The notes: generated by a model not told the origin, from the sequence alone. Shown: positions 1 through 7,328, counted from the first letter of the stretch. The stretch: 11,208 bases of DNA from an uncultured Bacteroidota bacterium (GCA_903913355.1 CAIWKU010000055.1:1-11208), one strand, 5' to 3'. Program-made: numbers and translations.

Positions 1-1
1 A

Positions 2-490
2 TATACTGCTTATAAATCCAATGCAAGTTTCATTAAAACAATACGACCATTTGGGAATCTGGCTTATTCAAATTTTAAATATGTAGGATATAGCTTTCAA
101 ACACTCAATGCTGCAAGAACCGCTGCGGTAATAGCCAATTACGATGGAAATGCAGTGGCAGGGGTTTCACCTGTTACCGCCAATATCGGGATCGATATAG
201 ATACCAAACCCGGTATCTATGCCAATGCAGTATATGCTTACAAAGATGCGATGCCCATTACTTCAGACGGACTTAACAAAACCAGTAGTTATGCCTTACT
301 GAATGCAAAAGCAGGTTTCCGCAAAAGCTTTTCCAAAAATATAGATATAGATATTTTCTTCGGGATCAATAATATTGGCGGAGTACAATATGCGAATATG
401 GTGTTTGTGAACCAGGTACCCGATGTATACCTGGCGGGTCCTTCCAAAGCCAATTATTTTGGTGGTATCAATTTTAAATATAACTTATAA
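2..490 (+). CDS. TonB-dependent outer-membrane receptor, C-terminal fragment (possible heme/iron receptor)
   Basis: The reading frame is open from the left edge (first full codon at 2) to TAA at 488-490, giving the last 162 residues of a larger protein. The sequence alternates hydrophobic and polar residues as outer-membrane beta-strands do. It includes a segment reading GINNIGGVQYANMVFVNQ, the NN-(L/I)-x-(N/G)-xxY pattern usual near the end of TonB-dependent receptor barrels. It ends in a short last strand (FGGINFKYNL) whose final residue is Leu rather than the commoner Phe. The plug domain, TonB box and signal peptide are outside the window, so the substrate cannot be read directly. The gene lies 48 bp upstream of a heme-type ABC importer on the same strand, so I infer it may be the outer-membrane heme or iron-complex receptor feeding it. 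A GTG at 155 is an internal codon, not a start. Confidence 0.85.
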   Translation, partial: YTAYKSNASFIKTIRPFGNLAYSNFKYVGYSFQTLNAARTAAVIANYDGNAVAGVSPVTANIGIDIDTKPGIYANAVYAYKDAMPITSDGLNKTSSYALLNAKAGFRKSFSKNIDIDIFFGINNIGGVQYANMVFVNQVPDVYLAGPSKANYFGGINFKYNL

Positions 491-493
491 TCT

Positions 494-527
494 GTAAAGG
501 TAATTCAAATGGATTGCCTTTACTTTT
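494..527 (+). terminator. Hairpin with short T run between the receptor and hmuT (weak terminator or attenuator)
   Basis: Arms at 494-504 and 513-523 pair over 11 positions with one U-G wobble, around an 8-base loop at 505-512. Four T residues (524-527) follow at once. The stem is AT-rich apart from a GG/CC core and the T run is short, so termination would be partial. The structure lies entirely in the 48-bp gap between the receptor stop codon and the hmuT start. It could reduce read-through from receptor to transporter genes, or protect a processed 3' end. No separate strong promoter for hmuT was seen, which favours partial rather than full termination. Confidence 0.5.
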
Positions 528-538
528 AATTCATCAAT

Positions 539-1423
539 ATGAAAAAAATCTCCATTCTTATTTTCGGTATTTCCCTGCTTACTGGATGCGGACGTTTTGG
601 AAAAAAAGAAACAGATGCCACAAAAGATATCAGAATTGTTAGTGTTTCCAAACACCTGACTGAAATGTTGTTTGCCATCGGTAAAGGACATGATATTGTT
701 GGTAGAGACCTTACCAGCAATTACCCGGATAGCGCCAAACTGCTTACTACAGTAGGGTATCACCGTGCATTAAATGCGGAAGGAATTATTGCCATGAATC
801 CGGATCTCGTGATTCATAGTAATGATGTAGGCCCCGCCAACGTAATGCCACAGGTAGAAAAAGCCGGTTTGAAGATCAAAGTATTTGGAGGAGCGAACAC
901 ATTTGACAGTGCCAAAATATTATTGGCAGATCTCGGAAAATATTTTGGTGCAGAAGCCCGTGCTGACTCAGTGATCAAGAAAATGGATGCCGATATGCAG
1001 TTGGTATTAGCTGCGCAAAAGGAAATCAAAGACAGCCCCACTGTAATGATCATTCAATACGGTCAGGCCAATAATAACTATTTTGTTATGAGTGGCCGAA
1101 AAGGACCCGGCGATAAAATGATTGCACTTGCCGGTGGACGGGTAGCTGCCTATGATGCCAAAGGCGCAAGACAATTAAGTGCCGAAGCCGTGGCACAGGC
1201 GAACCCGGATATTATTATTGCAACAGATTTTGGATTTGATAAAATTGGGGGAGCAGAAAACTTTAAATCATTACCGGGCGTAGGCTTAACCAATGCGGCT
1301 AAGAATAACCGGATTTATCGTTTTGAAGAACATGATATTGTTTATTTCGGGCCAAGAACAGGAGAAAATATTTTAAAATTGATGCAATTGCTTCATCCCG
1401 ATTTTCATGCTGAGAAAAAGTAA
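539..1423 (+). CDS. hmuT: Heme ABC transporter, periplasmic substrate-binding lipoprotein HmuT
   Basis: This 294-residue protein is of the helical-backbone metal/cofactor-binding class (FecB/BtuF/HmuT). It would capture heme in the periplasm and deliver it to the permease encoded next. Residues 1-17 form a lipoprotein signal peptide ending in the lipobox LLTGC, so Cys17 should be lipidated. The first lobe starts at about residue 32 (IRIVSVSKHLTEMLFAIG). Residues 72-82 read VGYHRALNAEG, matching the conserved motif of ShuT/PhuT/HmuT proteins whose Tyr is the heme axial ligand; here that is Tyr74. The second lobe holds the family's LAGG (197-200) and LSAEAVAQANPDIII (213-227) segments. Length is typical. 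The ATG at 539 is chosen because the signal peptide begins there; no Shine-Dalgarno sequence precedes it. The gene overlaps the permease gene by 17 bp. A cobalamin-binding role (BtuF) is the main alternative, but the tyrosine motif favours heme. Confidence 0.83.
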   Translation: MKKISILIFGISLLTGCGRFGKKETDATKDIRIVSVSKHLTEMLFAIGKGHDIVGRDLTSNYPDSAKLLTTVGYHRALNAEGIIAMNPDLVIHSNDVGPANVMPQVEKAGLKIKVFGGANTFDSAKILLADLGKYFGAEARADSVIKKMDADMQLVLAAQKEIKDSPTVMIIQYGQANNNYFVMSGRKGPGDKMIALAGGRVAAYDAKGARQLSAEAVAQANPDIIIATDFGFDKIGGAENFKSLPGVGLTNAAKNNRIYRFEEHDIVYFGPRTGENILKLMQLLHPDFHAEKK

Positions 1424-2459
1424 ATATCTCTTCCCGGTCTTATGTATTCTTTTGCTGGTAGTGGTTATCACTGCTATCGCATTAGGTGCAGTTTCCATTA
1501 CCCTGGATGATATGTTTAAAGCCATCAATAATTGGATACATCACAAAGAACCGGGAAATATTTACCAGGCAGTATTCTTACAAATACGGCTACCCAGAAT
1601 ATTGTTATGTATGATTACCGGGGCCATCCTGGCGGTTTCCGGTGTATTGATGCAGGGACTGTTTCGCAATCCGATTGTTGAACCCGGTTTGCTGGGTACC
1701 AGTGCGGGTGCGGCTTTTGGCGCTTCACTTGTATTTGTGCTATCGGGCAGTATGAATAAAAACCTCGTTCATTTTACCGGTCCTTTGCTGGTACCCATTT
1801 TTGCATTTGCCGGTGGATTATTGGCTACAGCTGTTGTATATACTTTATCAAAAGGAACCAGTCGCGTTGCGGTAACCACACTTTTATTAATTGGTATTGC
1901 GGTCAATGCCGTGGGTTTAAGTGGAACAGGGTTTATGAGTTATATTGCCCGCGACCCACAGGCAAGAAGTATTACTTTCTGGAACCTGGGTACATTTTCA
2001 GGGGCCACCTGGCTACAGGTATGGATCACAGGTAGTGTAGCGGCATTCGTTTTTATCCTATCCCTTAGATATGCCAAACAATTAAACACCCTTGTATTGG
2101 GCGAAGACGAAGCGCAATATGCAGGTGTTGATACAGAAAAACTGAAACGGAGAATCATGATCCTGAATACGGCCATGGTATCTGTTGCAACGGCTTTTGT
2201 AGGGGTCATCAGTTTTATGGGGCTGATTATTCCACATGTAATGCGTTTACTGGTGGGTAGTGATCATAAAAAACTGATTCCTGCTTCCATGATAGCCGGT
2301 GCTATTTTATTAACCCTGGCAGATATGGGCGCAAGGCTCCTGCTTGCTCCGGCTGAAGTACCCATCGGTATTATTACATCCCTTGTTGGAGCCCCCATTT
2401 TTGTGATCCTGCTTAAAAGAACACATATCCTGTATTCAAAAGGAGGTGGCAATGATTGA
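1407..2459 (+). CDS. hmuU: Heme ABC transporter permease HmuU (FecCD family)
   Basis: This 350-residue, highly hydrophobic inner-membrane protein should work as a homodimer forming the translocation pathway. The first membrane segment spans about residues 8-30. Residues 60-98 hold the FecCD hallmark: RLPRILLCMITGA, then SGVLMQGLFRNPIVEPGLLG. Further membrane segments follow at roughly 128-148, 155-178, 202-220, 252-275, 290-310 and 318-337. The stretch GLIIPHVMRLLVGSDHK (272-288) is the cytoplasmic coupling region that contacts the ATPase in BtuC/HmuU-type permeases. The ATG at 1407 lies inside the end of hmuT (17-bp overlap) and starts just before the first membrane helix. No Shine-Dalgarno sequence precedes it, so translation is probably coupled to hmuT. 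The C-terminus (Gly-Gly-Gly-Asn-Asp) is encoded by the bases that form the ribosome binding site of hmuV. Heme specificity is inferred from the neighbours; the permease sequence alone fits siderophore or cobalamin transporters too. Confidence 0.85.
   Translation: MLRKSKYLFPVLCILLLVVVITAIALGAVSITLDDMFKAINNWIHHKEPGNIYQAVFLQIRLPRILLCMITGAILAVSGVLMQGLFRNPIVEPGLLGTSAGAAFGASLVFVLSGSMNKNLVHFTGPLLVPIFAFAGGLLATAVVYTLSKGTSRVAVTTLLLIGIAVNAVGLSGTGFMSYIARDPQARSITFWNLGTFSGATWLQVWITGSVAAFVFILSLRYAKQLNTLVLGEDEAQYAGVDTEKLKRRIMILNTAMVSVATAFVGVISFMGLIIPHVMRLLVGSDHKKLIPASMIAGAILLTLADMGARLLLAPAEVPIGIITSLVGAPIFVILLKRTHILYSKGGGND
2441..2447 (+). promoter_or_regulatory. Shine-Dalgarno sequence of hmuV inside the end of hmuU
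   Basis: AGGAGGT ends four bases before the ATG at 2452 and is a near-perfect anti-16S match. It decides the hmuV start: the in-frame GTG at 2446 lies within this element and cannot use it, whereas ATG 2452 is suitably spaced. None of the other starts in the window has a comparable sequence. The same bases encode glycines at the end of HmuU, so part of the match could be coincidence. Confidence 0.7.
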
Positions 2460-3225
2460 GGTACAACATGTTTCATTTGCAGTTAATAAAAAAATACTGG
2501 TTAATGAAGTCTCCCTATTTGTGGAGCCCGGAGAATTTGTTGTGATCATGGGTCCCAATGGTGCGGGTAAGTCTACCTTATTAAAAATGATGTCCGGGGC
2601 ATTACTGCCTACCAAAGGAAAAATATTATTGAAAGGAAAGGATCTAGCAACGTATAAAACGGATCAGCTCGCAAAACAAAGAGCGGTATTATCGCAGCAT
2701 TATGAAATTAGCTTCCCCTTATCGGCCCGTGAAATTGTGATGATGGGAAGGTATCCTTATTTTAATAGCTTTCCCAGAGCAGAAGATGAAGCCATTGTTA
2801 CCAACAGAATGGAAAGAATGCAGGTAAATGATCTGGCGGATCGATCATACCAGACTTTATCAGGCGGGGAAGCACAAAAAGTACAAATGAGCCGGGTACT
2901 GGCGCAGATAGGCGATACCAGTGAAAATGAACAAAAATTATTATTGCTGGATGAGCCAGTATCTCATCTCGATGTAAAATACCAGCACCAGTTATTAGCT
3001 GTTGCGAAAGAATGCTGCAAAAAACAAGTTGCCGTGATTGCCGTATTACATGATATTAACCTGGCAATAAAATATGCAGACCGGATTCTATTCATGAAAC
3101 AGGCTTCTGTAATCAAAAACCTGGCAAAGCATGAACCCCTTACCAGCGAATTACTGGAATCAATTTTTGATATAAAATGCAGGATCATTAATCTGCCGGA
3201 AGGAGGGAAGTTTGTTGTTTTTTAA
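2452..3225 (+). CDS. hmuV: Heme ABC transporter ATP-binding protein HmuV
   Basis: This 257-residue cytoplasmic ATPase should drive heme import through HmuU. All ABC motifs are present and look intact: Walker A GPNGAGKS (34-41), Q-loop Gln82 in AVLSQHYEISFPLSAREIV, signature LSGGE (136-140), Walker B LLLLDEP (163-169), D-loop SHLD (171-174) and switch His200 in VLHDIN. The Gln-His after AVLS and the phrase FPLSAREIVMMGRYP closely resemble HmuV proteins, which supports heme over a generic FepC/BtuD call. I place the start at ATG 2452, preceded by a strong Shine-Dalgarno sequence, not at GTG 2446. The gene overlaps hmuU by 8 bp, the third member of a coupled operon. Between Walker B and the signature lies a short acidic, polar stretch (TSENEQK, about 156-162). 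No clear terminator lies in the 77 bp before the convergent purC. Confidence 0.87.
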   Translation: MIEVQHVSFAVNKKILVNEVSLFVEPGEFVVIMGPNGAGKSTLLKMMSGALLPTKGKILLKGKDLATYKTDQLAKQRAVLSQHYEISFPLSAREIVMMGRYPYFNSFPRAEDEAIVTNRMERMQVNDLADRSYQTLSGGEAQKVQMSRVLAQIGDTSENEQKLLLLDEPVSHLDVKYQHQLLAVAKECCKKQVAVIAVLHDINLAIKYADRILFMKQASVIKNLAKHEPLTSELLESIFDIKCRIINLPEGGKFVVF

Positions 3226-3302
3226 TCAGCCGCAAATCAATTTAATTGAATCTAATATAACATTCGATTGAAAAGAAAATCATAGATCCCGCTAAATCCC
3301 CA

Positions 3303-4235
3303 TTATACTATTCCCAATCTTTCTAATGCACTGATAATTTCTTTCTCTATAATCTGATCATCTACGGGTTTGGGTTCAAATGTTGTACCGGTTACTTTTT
3401 CAAACAGCTCAATATATCTTTTACTGATCGTATCAATCCATTCATCACTCATTTCGGGAACTACCTGTCCTTCTTTCCCCATAAAATGATTTGCTATCAG
3501 CCATTCGCGTACAAATTCTTTACTCAGCTGTTTTTGTTTTTCACCCGATGCCTGTCTTTCAGCAAAACCATCTGCATAAAAATATCGGGAAGAATCCGGT
3601 GTATGTATTTCATCCATCAGGTAAATCGTATCCCCGATCTTACCAAATTCATATTTGGTATCGGCCAGTATCAAACCCTGTTTCGCGGCAATCTCTTTTC
3701 CACGGGCAAATAATTGCAGGGTATACTTTTCCAGAATCTGCCATTCAGCTTCTGTTACCAGCCCCGTGGCGATAATATCTTCTTTCGATATATCCTCATC
3801 ATGCCCCTCGGCAGCTTTTGTGGAAGGGGTAATTATGGGTTCAGGAAAAAAATCATTTTCATGCAATCCATCAGGCATTTGCACACCGCATAATTCTCTT
3901 TTGCCTGATTGATAAGTACGCCAGGCATGCCCTACCACATTGCCCCTGACCACCATTTCAATTTTGAAAGGAATACAGCGTTTTCCGATAGATACATTGG
4001 GGGCGGGTACGGTAACCAGCCAGTTGGGACAAATATCAGCCGTAGCTTCCAGCATAAAAGCGGCGATCTGGTTAAGTACCTGTCCTTTATAAGGGATGGG
4101 CCTGGGCAGAATCACATCAAAAGCAGAAATACGGTTACTGGCTACCATTACGAGCCAGTCGTTTTGAATACTATACACATCTCTTACCTTACCATGGTAG
4201 AGATTTGTCTGAAAAGGCAATTGCAAAAATGACAT
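3303..4235 (-). CDS. purC: Phosphoribosylaminoimidazole-succinocarboxamide synthase (SAICAR synthase)
   Basis: This cytoplasmic enzyme of purine biosynthesis joins CAIR and L-aspartate, using ATP, to form SAICAR. Its 310 residues match the longer, yeast ADE1-like form rather than the roughly 240-residue E. coli form. Recognisable blocks in order are GKVRDVY (15-21, nucleotide loop), NRISAFDVILP (34-44), EMVVRGNVVGHAW (93-105), TPSTKAAEGHDEDIS (136-150), LILADTKYEFG (188-198, a SAICAR synthase signature) and DEIHTPDSSRY (208-218). No key block is missing. The ATG at 4233-4235 directly precedes the conserved N-terminus. The gene converges on hmuV (77 bp apart) and diverges from a TonB receptor gene (130 bp between starts). 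It sits alone, with no other pur gene visible. Confidence 0.96.
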   Translation of the reverse strand: MSFLQLPFQTNLYHGKVRDVYSIQNDWLVMVASNRISAFDVILPRPIPYKGQVLNQIAAFMLEATADICPNWLVTVPAPNVSIGKRCIPFKIEMVVRGNVVGHAWRTYQSGKRELCGVQMPDGLHENDFFPEPIITPSTKAAEGHDEDISKEDIIATGLVTEAEWQILEKYTLQLFARGKEIAAKQGLILADTKYEFGKIGDTIYLMDEIHTPDSSRYFYADGFAERQASGEKQKQLSKEFVREWLIANHFMGKEGQVVPEMSDEWIDTISKRYIELFEKVTGTTFEPKPVDDQIIEKEIISALERLGIV

Positions 4236-4239
4236 GGTT

Positions 4240-4247
4240 CAAAAATA
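4240..4247 (-). promoter_or_regulatory. Candidate -7 box of purC very close to its start codon
   Basis: On the minus strand the bases read TATTTTTG, a full match to the Bacteroidota -7 consensus TAnnTTTG. It ends only four bases before the purC ATG. If used, transcription would begin at or within a few bases of the start codon, giving a leaderless or nearly leaderless mRNA. No TTG is found at the expected 17-23 bp upstream, so this may be a chance match in AT-rich sequence. Confidence 0.25.
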
Positions 4248-4306
4248 GATAGGTCATTGATAAATAATGAGTAAGAAAAGATTTTTTTCCTAACAAGCTA
4301 TCCCTG

Positions 4307-4318
4307 TTTGTGCACAAA
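4307..4318. promoter_or_regulatory. 12-bp perfect palindrome in the purC/receptor divergent region (possible operator)
   Basis: TTTGTGCACAAA is a perfect inverted repeat centred between 4312 and 4313, in the 130-bp region between two divergent genes. The symmetry suits a dimeric regulator. It lies about 53 bp before the receptor ATG at 4366 and about 77 bp before the purC ATG. No second copy was noticed in the window. A palindrome of this length is expected by chance two or three times in 11 kb, so location is the main support. Confidence 0.3.
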
Positions 4319-4365
4319 TTAAATTTTCCCGGAATACTAACAAATGGTATTTTTATTAACAATTC

Positions 4366-7308
4366 ATGCTAAAACTTGCCTATATGAGACGATTATTAAC
4401 CCATTTCGGATGCCTGGTTATTGGAACTGCCCTAAGCATATCCTCCATGGCCCAGCTTTCCAGTACAATTTCGGGCACTGTTAAAAACGGTAAATCCAAG
4501 GAAGCCATTTCCGCCGTTTCTGTTACAATTAAAGGAAGTAATGCCGGAACTTTTACAGACGACAAGGGTAATTTTAGATTTACCACTGTTCAGAAGCTGC
4601 CGGTAACACTTGTGATTTCCTCTGTGGGCTATACCAGTAGGGAAGTAGTTATCAAAAACAATAATGAAACAGTAGCCATTGATATTGAGCCCTCTTTCAT
4701 ATTAGGTGATGAAGTGGTGGTAGCCGCTTCAAGGGTACCGGAGCGTATTCTCGAATCGCCGGTATCTATTGAAAGAATCAGTTTAAATGCCATCCGTAAT
4801 ACCCCTTCCAATAACTATTACGATATGATCACCAACCTGAAAGGGGTGGATGTAATAGCGGCTTCTTTAACCTTCCGCAGTGTAGGAACCCGTGGATTCA
4901 ACAGCAGTGGTAATACCCGTTTGAATCAATTGGTGGATGGAATGGATAACCAGGCACCCGGACTGAACTTTTCAGTGGGTAGTGTGATAGGCCTTACTGA
5001 ATTGGACGTGGAAAATATCGAACTATTGCCTGGTGCTTCTTCTGCTTTATATGGCTCAGGTGGTATGAATGGTACGGTGCTGATCAACAGTAAAAACCCA
5101 TTCAAATACCAGGGCTTTAGTTTTCAGATAAAACAAGGAGTAAAGGATATTGATGGCTCACAACGTGCTGCTTCTTCTTATTATGACTGGAGTTTGCGTT
5201 GGGGATTGAAAGTATCTGAAAAATTTGCCTTTAAAGTAGGTGCCCAGTTTGTGCAGGCACAGGATTGGCTGGCTACCCAAACCTCTAATTATTCCAGGTC
5301 AACCGGAACCCCCAATGGACAAGCCATTCCCGGTACCCGTCAATCAGATCCTGCTTATGATGGGGTCAATGTATATGGTGATGAAACCAATGCCAATTTA
5401 GGATCTACCGCCAGTGGGGTTATCGCTTCTACAGGATTACCCGCTGCCACCATTGCCGCATTTAACGGGTTTCTTGCCGCTAACCCCGGTGCTAAACTTG
5501 CCGATTTTAATAATTTTCTGACTGCAGCAGGTGCCGGTGCCCTGGTAGCTGCCGGTGCTTCTCCATTTATTTATGGGGCCAGTCCAAGCCGTAACTATTT
5601 CGGTACACAAACCGTAAGCAGAACCGGATACAGTGAAAAAGATGTAATCAATCCAACCACCCTCAATGTAAAATTGACCGGTGCCATGTATTATAAATTG
5701 AATAGTAATACAGAAGCTTCTTTTCTGGCCAACTGGGGAACCGGTAATAGTGTGTATACAGGAAGTGATCGATACTCATTGAGTGGACTGAAAATGGGAC
5801 AATATAAATTAGAGGTAAAAAGCAAAAACTGGTTCTTACGTGCCTATACCACGCATGAGAATTCTGGCAACTCCTTTAATAGTACCATTACCACCCGCTT
5901 ATTCAATGAAGCCTGGAAACCAAGTACTACCTGGTTCCCGCAATATATGGGTGCCTTGGTTAGCGCACGCGATGCCGGTCTGGCTAATATAGATGCACAA
6001 AATGCTGCAAGAGCATATGCTGATCAGGGCAGACCAACCGGATTTATCGGAAATAATCCTTTATTCAAACAAATTGCCAGCACCCCTATTTCTAAAGGAG
6101 GTGGATTGTTCCTGGATGCTACGAGGTTAAATGTGTTTGAAGGACAGTATAATCTTTCCAATGATTTGGGATTAACCAAAACAGGTACAGATTTCCTGGT
6201 GGGTGCCAGTACCAAAAGATATATCCTGAATTCTCAGGGTACTTTATTTGCAGATACTGCGGGCCCTATTAAAATAGATGAAGTAGGTGCTTATGCCCAA
6301 CTCTCCCAGAAATTCTTTAGTGATGTTTTGAAAGTAACTGCTTCCGGCAGATATGATAAAAACACCAATTTCGATGGACGCTTTACTCCAAGGGTTTCTG
6401 CGGTAGTAAAACTGGCCAAAGATCATAACCTGCGTTTCTCTTATCAGGAAGCCTATCGTTTTCCAACCACACAAAACCAATGGATCAACCTGACCGTTGG
6501 TGGAGGTACCCGCTTAATGGGTGGATTACCGCAACTAAGGGACTACTATAATTTCAGTGGCAATCCTGCCTATTCTGTAGCTAGTGTGTATGCATTTGGT
6601 GCCAGTGCGGCAGCTGGTGCGCCTAATCCGGCTTTATTGCAGGTACAACAATTTGGTAAGTTTAAACCTGAATCCAGCCAGTCTTTTGAAATTGGTTACA
6701 AGGGCCTGATTGCTCAAACATTACTGATTGATGTGTATGCTTATTGGGCAACTTATAAGGATTTCCTTAGTAGTGTAACGGTAGTGCAGGATAGGGTTGC
6801 TACACCCGGTATTCCCGGATATTTGGCCCTGCTGAATTCCAGTACCAGTATCGGCTACAGTATAGCAGTGAATACCCCTGGCAATGTAAATACCAATGGT
6901 TGGGGAGCTTCTGCAGAATACCTGCTGGGTAAAAATTATTCTGTAAGTGCTAACCTGTATTCTGATATGATTGGTTCTTTACCAACCGGCTTTGTTTCTT
7001 ATTTCAATACACCTAAATACCGCACCAATATTGCCTTTAATAATACAGGATTCGGAAAAGACAATCGGTATGGTTTTAGCCTGGTATACAGATGGGTGGA
7101 TTCCTTTAATTATGAAGGAAGCTTTGCAACCGGAAATGTACCTTCTTACGGAACACTGGATGGTATGGTCAGCTATAAGTTCCCTAAAACAAAATCACTC
7201 GTTAAATTGGGTGCCACCAATATTTTAAACAAATATTATACAACTGCCTATGGTAATCCTTCTATAGGTGGCTTATATTATATCAGCTTTGGCTGGAACG
7301 TATTTTAA
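4366..7308 (+). CDS. TonB-dependent outer-membrane receptor with N-terminal carboxypeptidase-D-like domain
   Basis: This 980-residue receptor would take up an unidentified ligand across the outer membrane using TonB energy. A signal peptide ends near Met-Ala-Gln (28-30). Residues about 35-109 form a carboxypeptidase-D-like regulatory domain (ISGTVK, then GTFTDDKGNFRF and VGYTSREVVI). A TonB-box-like DEVVVAASR follows (115-123), then the plug (about 128-245, with GTRGFNSSGNTR, LVDGMDNQAP and LLPGASSALYGSGGMNGTV), then the barrel, ending in a classic FGWNVF with terminal Phe. ATG 4384 (residue 7) is an equally plausible start: it gives a normal signal peptide beginning MRRLLTHFG and a longer leader. 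No SusD-like partner is adjacent and a terminator follows, so it is a solitary receptor and not a Sus-type glycan pair. Residues 347-399 are an unusual alanine-rich insert. Substrate unknown. Confidence 0.92.
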   Translation: MLKLAYMRRLLTHFGCLVIGTALSISSMAQLSSTISGTVKNGKSKEAISAVSVTIKGSNAGTFTDDKGNFRFTTVQKLPVTLVISSVGYTSREVVIKNNNETVAIDIEPSFILGDEVVVAASRVPERILESPVSIERISLNAIRNTPSNNYYDMITNLKGVDVIAASLTFRSVGTRGFNSSGNTRLNQLVDGMDNQAPGLNFSVGSVIGLTELDVENIELLPGASSALYGSGGMNGTVLINSKNPFKYQGFSFQIKQGVKDIDGSQRAASSYYDWSLRWGLKVSEKFAFKVGAQFVQAQDWLATQTSNYSRSTGTPNGQAIPGTRQSDPAYDGVNVYGDETNANLGSTASGVIASTGLPAATIAAFNGFLAANPGAKLADFNNFLTAAGAGALVAAGASPFIYGASPSRNYFGTQTVSRTGYSEKDVINPTTLNVKLTGAMYYKLNSNTEASFLANWGTGNSVYTGSDRYSLSGLKMGQYKLEVKSKNWFLRAYTTHENSGNSFNSTITTRLFNEAWKPSTTWFPQYMGALVSARDAGLANIDAQNAARAYADQGRPTGFIGNNPLFKQIASTPISKGGGLFLDATRLNVFEGQYNLSNDLGLTKTGTDFLVGASTKRYILNSQGTLFADTAGPIKIDEVGAYAQLSQKFFSDVLKVTASGRYDKNTNFDGRFTPRVSAVVKLAKDHNLRFSYQEAYRFPTTQNQWINLTVGGGTRLMGGLPQLRDYYNFSGNPAYSVASVYAFGASAAAGAPNPALLQVQQFGKFKPESSQSFEIGYKGLIAQTLLIDVYAYWATYKDFLSSVTVVQDRVATPGIPGYLALLNSSTSIGYSIAVNTPGNVNTNGWGASAEYLLGKNYSVSANLYSDMIGSLPTGFVSYFNTPKYRTNIAFNNTGFGKDNRYGFSLVYRWVDSFNYEGSFATGNVPSYGTLDGMVSYKFPKTKSLVKLGATNILNKYYTTAYGNPSIGGLYYISFGWNVF
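5386..5580 (+). other. Alanine-rich insert with internal repeat in the 980-residue receptor
   Basis: Residues 341-405 of the receptor form a low-complexity insert near the start of the barrel, probably an extracellular loop. Seventeen of the 53 residues from 347 to 399 are Ala. Two nine-residue segments resemble each other at six positions: AAFNGFLAA (364-372) and ADFNNFLTA (379-387). The composition suggests a helical pair rather than beta-strand. The reading frame is uninterrupted. Confidence 0.5.
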
Positions 7309-7328
7309 CGGATAAAAGGCAAAAAATG

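Noticed and set aside
155..490. Separate 111-codon gene starting at GTG 155
   Set aside because: The same frame is open to the left edge without a stop and the upstream residues continue the barrel pattern, so this is an internal codon of a partial receptor gene.
485..763. Minus-strand open frame over the start of hmuT
   Set aside because: It is antisense to the hmuT signal peptide and first lobe, with no domain and no promoter seen.
2446..2451. GTG 2446 as the hmuV start
   Set aside because: It lies within the Shine-Dalgarno sequence that serves ATG 2452 and would only add two residues.
539..3225. Cobalamin importer BtuFCD
   Set aside because: The binding protein carries the ShuT/PhuT-type tyrosine motif and the ATPase resembles HmuV. 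No sequence resembling a cobalamin riboswitch was seen in the visible upstream gap, although the true operon start lies outside the window.
3237..3249. Palindrome TCAATTTAATTGA between hmuV and purC as a terminator
   Set aside because: The arms are six bases, wholly AT-rich apart from one G-C pair, with a single-base centre and no T run suited to termination. The 77-bp gap shows nothing else convincing.
3909..4232. Plus-strand open frame of 107 codons opposite purC
   Set aside because: It lies wholly antisense to a strongly conserved gene, shows no recognisable domain and has no sign of its own translation start. Shorter plus-strand frames at 3486-3912 were rejected for the same reason.
6971..7228. 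Alternative-frame open frame of 85 codons inside the 980-residue receptor
   Set aside because: It overlaps a well-supported barrel-coding region in another frame and has no recognisable features.
4366..7308. SusC-type glycan receptor
   Set aside because: No SusD-like lipoprotein follows. A strong terminator and pdhB come next, so the carboxypeptidase-D-like domain alone does not justify a Sus assignment.
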